Shown here in pieces: positions 27,705-35,028 of a DNA stretch of 64,000 nt (the first letter of the stretch is position 1; each line of letters starts with the position of its first letter). A program made the position numbers and the translations under genes. Under the pieces are notes generated by a model. That model was given only the letters and a program-made list of their open reading frames with translations. It made no database searches and was not told the DNA's origin. The stretch covers positions 104,831 to 168,830 of the forward strand of contig CARUPR010000002.1 of NCBI GenBank assembly GCA_949077035.1. The letters are read 5' to 3'. The DNA comes from an uncultured Eubacteriales bacterium (lineage in GTDB: Bacteria > Bacillota > Clostridia > Christensenellales > UBA1242).

Positions 27705-27812
27705 TTAAAAAAAAGACCTTAAAAATATTAAGGTCTTCCAGACGGTGATTTAACTTAGGAGAAAAACCGTCTGTATGTATCTGATTTTCATCAGCTACGA
27801 ATATATATTATA
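27705..27812 (-). ncRNA. Candidate small RNA with an exposed CUCCU loop
   Basis: On the minus strand an extended -10 box TGT-TATAAT (27812-27807) is followed by three stem-loops. They are CTGAT/ATCAG (27794-27781); CAGACGG/CCGTCTG (27773-27739) with a 21-nt loop containing TCTCCTAAG; and a strong terminator, AAGACCTTAA/TTAAGGTCTT (27737-27713), with an eight-T run. The predicted RNA is about 95 nt. No open frame fits. The loop is complementary to ribosome-binding sequences. The -35 region is weak, so this is a prediction. Confidence 0.45.
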
Positions 27813-28032
27813 ACAAATAAATTTACAAGTAAAGCAAATTTTTGTATTTTTACAAAATCTTTTAATTTTCATACAAAAATAATGTCGAAAATTGTAAATT
27901 AATGTTAAAATAAAATTATTCAACATTTTGACAATTAAGTATTTTGAATGTAGAAAAAATAAAATTTAAACCAAGATAAAAAATTATTCAAGTATGGGAA
28001 AAGCAAGTATATTTTTTCAATCAGTTTGAATA
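27813..28032. other. AT-rich gap without recognised genes
   Basis: I see only A/T-rich sequence and no supported coding frame between the small-RNA promoter and the repeat copy beside tRNA-Glu. Confidence 0.4.
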
Positions 28033-28078
28033 TAAAAAGAAAGCACTCACTTTGTTTGTGCCTATCTTGCGTTCCTAA
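28033..28078 (-). repeat. Copy of the ~40-bp terminator-associated repeat
   Basis: On the minus strand: GGAACGCAAGATAGGCAC, a short spacer, then GTGAGTGCTTTCTTTTT. It lies directly after the tRNA-Glu terminator and in the same direction. AGGCAC and GTGCTT can pair as a hairpin before the T-run. This is one of the best-preserved copies. Confidence 0.75.
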
Positions 28079-28107
28079 AAAAAATAACAGGCTAAAATAC
28101 TGTTATT
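28077..28107 (-). terminator. Terminator of tRNA-Glu
   Basis: On the minus strand AATAACAG (28107-28100) pairs with CTGTTATT (28090-28083) and is followed by eight T. Confidence 0.8.
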
Positions 28108-28108
28108 A

Positions 28109-28183
28109 TGGTAGCCTCAAGGAGAATCGAACTCCTGATTCCGCCGTGAGAGGGCGGCGTCTTAACCGCTTGACCATGAGGCC
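28109..28183 (-). tRNA. tRNA-Glu (CTC)
   Basis: The cloverleaf is complete. The acceptor stem pairs GGCCTCA with TGAGGCT. The anticodon stem is CCGCC/GGCGG around loop CTCTCAC, giving anticodon CTC. CCA is encoded. Confidence 0.93.
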
Positions 28184-28324
28184 ATATTTTTTAATCTTTT
28201 ATAGTATAACAAAGCTTTTTACAAAAATCAAGCATTTTATTGAATTTTTATTTTTAAATTATTTTGTTTTTAGCAGCTTTTGGGTTATACTAAAAAGGTG
28301 ATATTAAATTGAGGTGCAATTAAT

Positions 28325-29152
28325 ATGTTTGGACGTAAAGTGAAAATAGGCATCGCCTTTGGTGGAGGTGGTGCAAGAGGCTTTTGTCATTTAGGTGCAA
28401 TAAAGGCTTTTGAAGAGTTTGGCCTTAAGTTTGATTTTGTGGCGGGGACAAGTGCTGGCAGTATAGCAGGTGCTTTTTATTCTGCAGGTTATTCATATAA
28501 GCAGATGTATAATATAATCAAAGATTTAAAAGAAAAAGATATAAGAAAAAATATAATTCCATTTACTCCATCAAAGATTGATGGCGTTGGCGAAATTGTC
28601 ACAAGTGAGTTGGGAGATATCAATATAGAAGATTTGCCAACACCATTTGCAGCAGTTGCTGTTGATATCAAATCCACAAAAGAAGTTTGTTTTGCAAAAG
28701 GAAATTTAGCTAAGGCTGTTATGGGCAGTTGTGCGGTGCCAGGTGTCTTTCAGCCGGTTGTTTATGATGATATGATTTTGTGTGATGGTGGTTTGCAAAA
28801 CACTATTCCAGCCGATATACCGAGATATTTTGGTTGTGATTATGTGATTTCAGTTGATGTAAATAAATCAAGGACTTATGGCACTGACAGCACTAAATTT
28901 TTAGATGTTATCACCTGTTCTATTCGTATTCTTATGAAAAGTAATGCAGTTAGAGGGTATGTAAATTCCGATTTGGTGATTGCGCCTGAAACAAAAAGAT
29001 TTAAGTCTACTAAGACTGCTGGCATGGAAGAGATGATTGAAGAAGGTTATAAAGCTGCAATCGATGTTATGCCGCAAATTATGGAAATTTTTAGAAAAAG
29101 ACGTGGTAATAAGTTTAAATCTTCAAACAAAGATATTATATTTATAAGATAA
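28325..29152 (+). CDS. Patatin-like phospholipase (RssA/YchK type)
   Basis: This 275-residue lipid acyl hydrolase has the patatin oxyanion loop GGGGARGFCHLGAI, the nucleophile elbow GTSAG with Ser43, and the catalytic DGG (Asp154 in LCDGGLQNTIP), so the Ser-Asp dyad is complete. The size fits the small cytoplasmic RssA-like branch, which acts on membrane lipids or lysophospholipids. The ribosome site GAGGTG lies before the ATG, and a -10-like TATACT lies at about 28287. It is followed after 4 nt by the ComEC-like hydrolase gene, implying an operon. Confidence 0.9.
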   Translation: MFGRKVKIGIAFGGGGARGFCHLGAIKAFEEFGLKFDFVAGTSAGSIAGAFYSAGYSYKQMYNIIKDLKEKDIRKNIIPFTPSKIDGVGEIVTSELGDINIEDLPTPFAAVAVDIKSTKEVCFAKGNLAKAVMGSCAVPGVFQPVVYDDMILCDGGLQNTIPADIPRYFGCDYVISVDVNKSRTYGTDSTKFLDVITCSIRILMKSNAVRGYVNSDLVIAPETKRFKSTKTAGMEEMIEEGYKAAIDVMPQIMEIFRKRRGNKFKSSNKDIIFIR

Positions 29153-29156
29153 AATT

Positions 29157-30269
29157 ATGATGAAAACACAAAAGAGTTTTAAAGAAAAAATTGCTGATTC
29201 AATATTTGCAAAGGGAGAATTTTATATAAAACTTGCCTTTACAATATTTTTTATAGCAATTTACATAGTTTTATTTATCGCTTTTGATGGAATAACATTT
29301 TTTGAGAAAGAAAATTATACAAAAGCTTTTAAAAATAATTCATTTCAAATTCATGTAATTGATGTTGAAAATGGTGATGCCATTTTTATTAAGTTTCCAA
29401 ATAATAAAACTATGCTTATTGACACAGGAGAAGAAAGATATTATTCACGACTTTCCTCCTATCTTCGTCAATATAATCATTATGAAAAGAATAGTGGAAT
29501 TGATTATTTGGTTTTGACACATGAAGATTCTGACCATATAGGAAGTGCAGATAAAATCATAAAAAACTTTGATGTAAAAAATATTTTCAGACCAAAGCTT
29601 TATTCAATGTATGAATTGGATAATATTTTAAATGAGTTTGATTATGATATTTCTTCAAGTATTTTATATAATAATATTATTAAAAGTGCCTATCAAAACA
29701 ATTGCAAGTTGAATTTTTCAGATAGCGGTATTATATTAAATGAAGGTGGCTGTGAAATTGAATTTTTATCGCCTTCTGATGAACTCTTTTATAATTCAAA
29801 CAATGATAGTGCAGTGATTATGATTACATATCAATCTAAAAAGTTTTTATTTACAGGCGATATTGAAATTGAAGGTGAAGAAAAACTTATACAAAAATAT
29901 GGCAATAAATTAAAGGCAGATGTTTTGAAGGTTGCACATCATGGTTCATATACCTCAACAACGCAAAGTTTTTTAAATTGTGTTATGCCAAGCAAAGCGA
30001 TAATATCTTCAAGTGGAAATTCGTCTATATTGCCAAATTTTGATGTTTTAGAAAGACTGAAAAACAATAATATTGAAATATTTGCTACCGGAAATATTGG
30101 GCATTTTGCTTTCAGCATAGAAAACGGTCAAATAGTATTTGCAAAAGCAGCTAAAAGTGACAATTTTCTTGCTTTAATATTTGCTATTTTTATTATTTTG
30201 CTGCTGATTATATGGCATTGTTCTTTTTATAAGACAAATATTTCACCATTTAAAATAAAAAATCAATAA
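29157..30269 (+). CDS. ComEC/Rec2-like metallo-beta-lactamase-fold hydrolase with two membrane anchors
   Basis: The 370-residue protein has a membrane segment at about 24-46. A metallo-beta-lactamase domain of the ComEC C-terminal type follows (about 60-325): THEDSDHIG for metal binding, LFTGDIEIEGE, and VAHHGS. A second membrane segment lies at about 338-356 near the C-terminus. ComEC itself has many membrane helices forming the DNA channel; here that part is missing. This is therefore a stand-alone hydrolase with its active site between two anchors. It might act on nucleic acid or another phosphodiester at the surface. It is coupled to the patatin gene. Confidence 0.85.
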   Translation: MMKTQKSFKEKIADSIFAKGEFYIKLAFTIFFIAIYIVLFIAFDGITFFEKENYTKAFKNNSFQIHVIDVENGDAIFIKFPNNKTMLIDTGEERYYSRLSSYLRQYNHYEKNSGIDYLVLTHEDSDHIGSADKIIKNFDVKNIFRPKLYSMYELDNILNEFDYDISSSILYNNIIKSAYQNNCKLNFSDSGIILNEGGCEIEFLSPSDELFYNSNNDSAVIMITYQSKKFLFTGDIEIEGEEKLIQKYGNKLKADVLKVAHHGSYTSTTQSFLNCVMPSKAIISSSGNSSILPNFDVLERLKNNNIEIFATGNIGHFAFSIENGQIVFAKAAKSDNFLALIFAIFIILLLIIWHCSFYKTNISPFKIKNQ

Positions 30270-30273
30270 TTTA

Positions 30274-30302
30274 TTGAACATTATTAAATTTTATGATAAT
30301 AT
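30274..30302 (+). promoter_or_regulatory. Promoter giving a predicted leaderless mRNA for the 30309 gene
   Basis: TTGAAC (30274-30279), a 17-bp spacer, then TAATAT (30297-30302). The ATG at 30309 is seven bases downstream and has no ribosome site. Confidence 0.5.
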
Positions 30303-30308
30303 ATAACT

Positions 30309-30785
30309 ATGAATGAGAATTGCGACAAGATTAATATATTAATAATTTCACTTAATGATAAATTTAGCAATAATGTTGCTACACTTTTAGCGGACAAGCT
30401 AGAAATGTTTGTCATTAATTGCCATCAAATGATTGTTTACGATTTAATTAATCCTAAACAAGTGCTTGAAAAATGCGGAATTGATTATTTTAAACAAAGA
30501 GAACGAGGAGTGCTAAAACGTTGTGCAGATTTTTACAATACAGTAATTTCAATTGATTTTGACCTTTTTAAAGAAAATTATGCTTTGTTTGATAAATCTT
30601 TCATTATTTATTTAAGTCTGCCTGAAGAAAAAACCAATAAGGTTACAAATCAAATTGATTTTGAAAATAGAAACAATTTTATCATCAAATATGCAAATCA
30701 AATCATTTATCAAGATAAATGCATGGTTGCTCAATCGGTGAAGAAAATAATTACAAGATTAGGAGAATTATATGAAAATAGCTGA
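30309..30785 (+). CDS. Shikimate-kinase-like protein lacking a P-loop
   Basis: The 158-residue protein has the outline of shikimate kinase: a beta strand NILIISL, then helix and strand. The segment CGIDYFKQRERGVLKRCADFYNTVISID corresponds in spacing to the kinase signature with YFR-E and VISTGGG (given here by its key features, residues about 56-83). The ATP-binding GxxGxGKS loop is replaced by SLNDKFSNN, and the GGG of the substrate site is missing. A functional kinase is therefore unlikely; a regulatory or binding role is possible. Family assignment is by pattern only. It overlaps the transketolase start by 14 nt, so the two are translationally coupled. Confidence 0.5.
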   Translation: MNENCDKINILIISLNDKFSNNVATLLADKLEMFVINCHQMIVYDLINPKQVLEKCGIDYFKQRERGVLKRCADFYNTVISIDFDLFKENYALFDKSFIIYLSLPEEKTNKVTNQIDFENRNNFIIKYANQIIYQDKCMVAQSVKKIITRLGELYENS

Positions 30786-32730
30786 TAAAACTTTAAATTA
30801 TGTTAAGTCCTTGACAGCACAAGCCATTTCCAATTCAGGAAGTGGTCATACTGGTGCATCTTTAGGGGTCAGTGCAATGATGCTTGCATTATTTAAAGAC
30901 CATTATAATTTTGATATTTCTGATACCGATTATCTTAATAGAGATAGATTTGTGCTTTCTGCCGGTCATGCCTGTCCTGTTTATTATACATTATTATCTT
31001 TATTTGGTTTTGATGTGTCCTTGCAAGATTTAAAAAACTTGAGGGTTTTAGGCTCAAAAACACCAGGTCATCCAGAAACCAAAACTACTGATGGTGTTGA
31101 AGTTTCAACAGGTTTATCAGGTCAGGGCGTTGCTAATGCTGTTGGTATGGCTATTGCTCAGACTATTATGGCTGAAAGGTTTAATAGTGTTGGTTTTCCA
31201 ATAATCAATCATTATACCTATTGTCTTGCTGGTGACGGATGTCTTATGGAAGGGGTTGCGCAGGAAGCGTGTTCGCTTGCAGGAAATCTTAATTTGAATA
31301 AACTTATTTTGTTTTATGATGCAAATGATGTGACTATGGATGGAAGTATATCACTAGTTAATCGTGAAAATGTGGCAAAGAAATTTAAAGCAATGGGCTG
31401 GAGGGTGGTTCATTGTTATAATGGCAACAATTTCAAAGCTTGTTCAAAAGCTATCGCAAGAGCAAAAGCGTCCAATAAACCTTGCATTATAATATTCAAA
31501 ACAACAAGTGGAATAGGGACTGCTAAAGAGGGCACCTCTGCCATTCATGGAATAGCACTTTCTCAAGAAGAGCTGAAAGTTTTTAATAAAAAGATGGGTG
31601 TGTATGAAAATTTTTATGTGCCAAATGATGTCAGAGATTGGTGCATGGCAAGTTCTCGAATTGGCAAACTAAATCACGAAAAATGGAATCAAGATTTGGC
31701 TGTTTATGCCAATTCAAATCCAGATTTATATCGTCAATTTACAAACTTTTTTGATAAAAAGAAGCTTGATATAGATAAATTGTCAAGAAACGCATATAAA
31801 TGGGAAGGCTTGTCAGGCAGAGAAATAAATAAAATAATTTTAAATGAAATCTGCGAAAAGTTATATCAGGTTGTTGGCGGAACAGCAGATGTAACACAGC
31901 AAAGTTCTACCTTTATTGAGAATGTTGGAAACTATAACATTGGGAATAGAAGGGGAAGAAATATTCACTTTGGCGTGCGAGAACACGCAATGGGTGCAAT
32001 CATAAATGGAATCAGTTTGTATGAAGATTTTATCCCATTTTGTGCAACCTTCTTAAGTTTTTCAAGTTATATGTTGCCATCAATTCGTATGGCTGCACTT
32101 ATGAGGTGCAATTCTCTTTTCATTTTTACACATGATAGTATTTTTGTAGGAAAAGATGGCCCAACTCATCAGCCTATAGAAGAACTTGGTCAGCTTAGGT
32201 CTATAATTGGTCTTACAACTTTCAGACCTTGTGATGGCAATGAAATGCTTGCAGGATATAAATACTTTTTAAGGGATGGAGGACCATTTGCCTTTATTCT
32301 TTCAAAACAAAAAATCGATGTTGTTGATGGAAAATATAAGGAAGCTGAGTTTGGTGGTTATATCTTAAAACCTGCAAGAAAAGATGCAGATGTTGTAATT
32401 TATGCAAGTGGAAGTGAAGTTTCTCTCGCGCTTATGGTTGCAAAAGAGCTTGAAAAGAAATGTGACGTAAGTGTTGTATCAATGCCAAGCTTTGAATTAT
32501 TTGAAAAACAATCTACTTTATATAAAAATAAAGTCCTTCAAAAAAGTGCCTCTCTTAGAGTTGCGATTGAGGCTTCAAATGATGAAAGATGGTATAAATA
32601 TATAGGCGAAAATGGTCTTTTTGTCGGTGTCGAAGATTATCAGACAAGCGGTGAAGGAAAAGATGTATATTCTAAAGCTGGCTTTAATGTAAAAGAAATT
32701 GTCAGAAAAATAAACAAAAAAATGAATTAA
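30772..32730 (+). CDS. tkt: Transketolase
   Basis: This 652-residue thiamine-diphosphate enzyme moves two-carbon units in the non-oxidative pentose phosphate pathway. N-terminal GSGHTGASLG, TPGHPE and the cofactor motif GDGCLMEG (from about residue 154) with DANDVTMDGS are present. The pyrimidine-binding half has FGVREHAMGAIINGI and GKDGPTHQPIEEL. The length matches the family. The ribosome site AGGAG lies inside the end of the preceding gene. The partner pentose-phosphate genes are not in this window. Confidence 0.97.
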   Translation: MKIADKTLNYVKSLTAQAISNSGSGHTGASLGVSAMMLALFKDHYNFDISDTDYLNRDRFVLSAGHACPVYYTLLSLFGFDVSLQDLKNLRVLGSKTPGHPETKTTDGVEVSTGLSGQGVANAVGMAIAQTIMAERFNSVGFPIINHYTYCLAGDGCLMEGVAQEACSLAGNLNLNKLILFYDANDVTMDGSISLVNRENVAKKFKAMGWRVVHCYNGNNFKACSKAIARAKASNKPCIIIFKTTSGIGTAKEGTSAIHGIALSQEELKVFNKKMGVYENFYVPNDVRDWCMASSRIGKLNHEKWNQDLAVYANSNPDLYRQFTNFFDKKKLDIDKLSRNAYKWEGLSGREINKIILNEICEKLYQVVGGTADVTQQSSTFIENVGNYNIGNRRGRNIHFGVREHAMGAIINGISLYEDFIPFCATFLSFSSYMLPSIRMAALMRCNSLFIFTHDSIFVGKDGPTHQPIEELGQLRSIIGLTTFRPCDGNEMLAGYKYFLRDGGPFAFILSKQKIDVVDGKYKEAEFGGYILKPARKDADVVIYASGSEVSLALMVAKELEKKCDVSVVSMPSFELFEKQSTLYKNKVLQKSASLRVAIEASNDERWYKYIGENGLFVGVEDYQTSGEGKDVYSKAGFNVKEIVRKINKKMN

Positions 32731-32854
32731 AAATTTTTAAAATTTTCTTTAAATCAAATGACAATTTTGTTATTATTCTTGCGTTTATACTATAATAAAA
32801 TTTCGATTTAATTAGACAAAATAAACTCTTTCTTGACATAATAATAAATTCATC

Positions 32855-32895
32855 AAAAATCATCTCTTAGTATAATATATTAAGAGGTGATTTTT
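32855..32895 (+). promoter_or_regulatory. 15-bp inverted repeat spanning a -10 box and the ribosome site
   Basis: AAAAATCATCTCTTA (32855-32869) mirrors TAAGAGGTGATTTTT (32881-32895) with one G-U position. The loop contains TATAAT (32871-32876), the right arm contains the ribosome site AAGAGGTG, and the ATG follows at once. As RNA it is a good terminator for the transketolase transcript and would hide the ribosome site. As DNA it could be an operator over the promoter. An alternative upstream promoter is TTGTTA-18 bp-TATAAT (32767-32796). Confidence 0.65.
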
Positions 32896-33846
32896 ATGTT
32901 TATAAAGAAAAATATTGTGCTTAGTGGAGTAAACAATCCATCACAAAGAGCGGTGCTGACTTTGGAATGTGATGGCAAAATGGCAAAGGGAAGGTTGAGG
33001 CTTTATAACTTTGGAGTTGAGCCAAAAGGCATTATAAGTTTAGGATTATATTATGGCGGAAATGTTGTGAAAGCGGGGCTAATTAGAAGCTCGCAAATGC
33101 TTTATACTTTTGCTTGTCAGTCTGAAAACATAAGCGATGATTTTTCATGTGCTGTGATAAATTTTGTCAATGGTGAGCCAAGCCCTATTCTTTATGGAAA
33201 GGGTGAAGGTTATTCTGATAAAGATAAGATTTTTAGTCAGGTCATTGACCAGATAAAATCTTCTAATAATATGGAAGAAGTTGAAAACACTCTTGATAGA
33301 TTTGGTGTTGATTTTGAGGAAGAACTTAAAGAGGAAATAGAAGAAGAAATCGATAAATGTATGGCAAAAGAGGAATGTGGAGATTGCGAAAATTGTGTCT
33401 ATAAAAAATTTTATTTAGAAAATGCACAAACCAAACAACTGGATGCAACTTCAAATGCTCATGATGAGCTTGTTGCCTCTCTATCTGATGAAGAGGAGGG
33501 TGAGATTGATAACTTTTATTTTGAGCTTAAACCGCAACTTGATAATTTGTTTGCAAACAATCCAAGCGAAGACTATCTTGAAAAGCTTGTTCCAAATTCA
33601 AAATGGGTGAAGGTAAACATTGATGATAATGGAAATTATTATGTTTTAGGGCTTATATATGAAGATGATAAACTTCTTTACATTTGTTATGGTGTGCCAG
33701 GGGTTTATCAAAAAAATTCACCTAGAGAACTTTCTGGTTATCCTGTATGGTTTCCTCTTGATGAATCTAAACCACAAGGTTTTGGATATTGGCTTTCATA
33801 TCAAGATGCCCAAAGTGGAGAGAGTGTAAAAGCTGTTGTAGTATAG
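32896..33846 (+). CDS. Conserved hypothetical protein of clostridial type
   Basis: The 316-residue protein starts at the ATG at 32896, because AAGAGGTG is correctly spaced; a GTG at 32887 lies inside that ribosome site. The N-terminal third is beta-rich (VVKAGLIRSSQMLYTFACQ) and recalls a carbohydrate- or ligand-binding sandwich. The middle is a very acidic linker with a CxxC-x2-C cluster (ECGDCENC). The last 100 residues (WVKVNIDDNGNYYVLGLIY and CYGVPGVY) resemble a C-terminal domain common in clostridial proteins of unknown function. There is no signal peptide. The function is not known. Confidence 0.7.
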   Translation: MFIKKNIVLSGVNNPSQRAVLTLECDGKMAKGRLRLYNFGVEPKGIISLGLYYGGNVVKAGLIRSSQMLYTFACQSENISDDFSCAVINFVNGEPSPILYGKGEGYSDKDKIFSQVIDQIKSSNNMEEVENTLDRFGVDFEEELKEEIEEEIDKCMAKEECGDCENCVYKKFYLENAQTKQLDATSNAHDELVASLSDEEEGEIDNFYFELKPQLDNLFANNPSEDYLEKLVPNSKWVKVNIDDNGNYYVLGLIYEDDKLLYICYGVPGVYQKNSPRELSGYPVWFPLDESKPQGFGYWLSYQDAQSGESVKAVVV

Positions 33847-33855
33847 AAGGTTTTT

Positions 33856-34767
33856 ATGAAGATATTTTTATTTGTTTGTTTAGCATTGTTGATTTTAATG
33901 CTTGTAATTTTAGCTGTATATTTGGTTGTAGGCAATGTTTTTTATCGTTTAATTTTGACTAGAAAGGGAAGAATGGTAAAAAAAATAGTCAAATATTTTG
34001 ATTGTGATGAAGAATATCACATATTTGATGATTTTGAAAAGATTGAAATAACAAGTGAGGATGATTTGAAACTTTGTGGATATTATAAGGACAATAATCA
34101 TCCTAAACTTGCAATCTTAGTCCATGGATATGGCGGAAATCATACTCATACTGCAAAATTTGCCAATTATTTTATTAAAAGAGGATATGATATCTTGGCA
34201 ATAGACCAAAGATGTCATGGTGAAAGTCAAGGACGTGATATAACAATGGGAAGGCAGGAAAGTCAGGATTTGTTGCTTTGGATAAATAAAATGCTTGAAT
34301 TAAAACCAGCTTATAAAATTCTTTTATTTGGTGTTTCTATGGGTGCAAGCACTGTTTGTATAACCTGTGGCAAAAACCTGCCTAGTAATGTGGTAATCGC
34401 TGTAGAAGACAGTGGTTATGACAATGCTGATAGAGAACTTAGATATATGTTTTTGCAGCATAAAATTTTATCAAAATTGTGTTATAAAATTTTTTATAAT
34501 TACACACTTAAAACACAGGAATTAGATTTGAAAAAGGTGGATGCCATTTCTTCATTAAAGTCATCAAAAATCCCGATGATGTTTATCCATGGTGATAGTG
34601 ATAAAATTGTGCCAACTGAAATGGTATATAATCTCTCTTCTCAAATTCCTCAAACGCGAAGAGGATTGTTTATTGGCTCTGGTGCAGGTCATGTCGGCTC
34701 TTATAATGAAAATGCCAGAGATTATGAAAGGGCTTTGAATGAATTTTTATCTAAATTTAATATGTAA
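33856..34767 (+). CDS. Membrane-anchored alpha/beta hydrolase
   Basis: The 303-residue protein has one N-terminal membrane helix (about 3-27) followed by an alpha/beta-hydrolase domain. The oxyanion region is LVHGYGGNHTH, the nucleophile elbow GVSMG (Ser161), the acid is in MFIHGDSDKIVP, and the histidine is in GAGHVGSY. This is the layout of the YqkD/BAAT-like family of Firmicutes. The substrate is unknown; an ester or acyl group at the outer membrane face is likely. It lies 9 nt after the preceding gene and is probably co-transcribed. Confidence 0.88.
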   Translation: MKIFLFVCLALLILMLVILAVYLVVGNVFYRLILTRKGRMVKKIVKYFDCDEEYHIFDDFEKIEITSEDDLKLCGYYKDNNHPKLAILVHGYGGNHTHTAKFANYFIKRGYDILAIDQRCHGESQGRDITMGRQESQDLLLWINKMLELKPAYKILLFGVSMGASTVCITCGKNLPSNVVIAVEDSGYDNADRELRYMFLQHKILSKLCYKIFYNYTLKTQELDLKKVDAISSLKSSKIPMMFIHGDSDKIVPTEMVYNLSSQIPQTRRGLFIGSGAGHVGSYNENARDYERALNEFLSKFNM

Positions 34768-34784
34768 ATATAAAACCGCTTAAT

Positions 34785-34849
34785 TTAAAATTCAATATTT
34801 AAAATTCATTACTTAAAATTTATTATTTAAAATTCAATATTTAAAATTC
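34785..34849. repeat. 14-bp tandem repeat, 4.6 copies
   Basis: Units TTAAAATTCAATAT, TTAAAATTCATTAC, TTAAAATTTATTAT and TTAAAATTCAATAT plus a partial fifth lie head to tail, in the gap between convergent genes. Confidence 0.85.
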
Positions 34850-34901
34850 TCTTTTAATAAAAAAACCAATTTTTCTGAAAATTTAAAAAATAAAATATAC
34901 T

Positions 34902-34934
34902 AAAAAAAAGACACTAAAATTGTGTCTTTTTTTT
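34902..34934. terminator. Bidirectional intrinsic terminator
   Basis: A8-GACAC pairs with GTGTC-T8 around a seven-base loop. It serves the plus-strand hydrolase operon and could also serve the convergent PFOR gene. Confidence 0.85.
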
Positions 34935-34977
34935 ATGAAGGCAAGCTAGGCAAGAAGGCGAGTGCTTTCTTTTTTAA
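34935..34977 (+). repeat. Copy of the ~40-bp terminator-associated repeat
   Basis: GAAGGCAAGCTAGGCA followed by GCGAGTGCTTTCTTTTTT lies immediately after the terminator, in the sense of the plus-strand operon. AGGCA/TGCTT can pair. Confidence 0.7.
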
Positions 34978-35028
34978 TTGTTTTTCAAATTCAAAATCAT
35001 TCAGATTTTGATTTGTTTTAAATTAGAA

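Noticed and set aside
27769..27812. 12-codon plus-strand frame MYLIFISYEYIL
   Set aside because: The possible ribosome site is 13 nt away and the sequence is better explained by the minus-strand RNA structure.
28026..28301. 91-codon plus-strand frame over the repeat and tRNA-Glu
   Set aside because: It covers a tRNA gene in the opposite direction and a repeat copy, and has no ribosome site.
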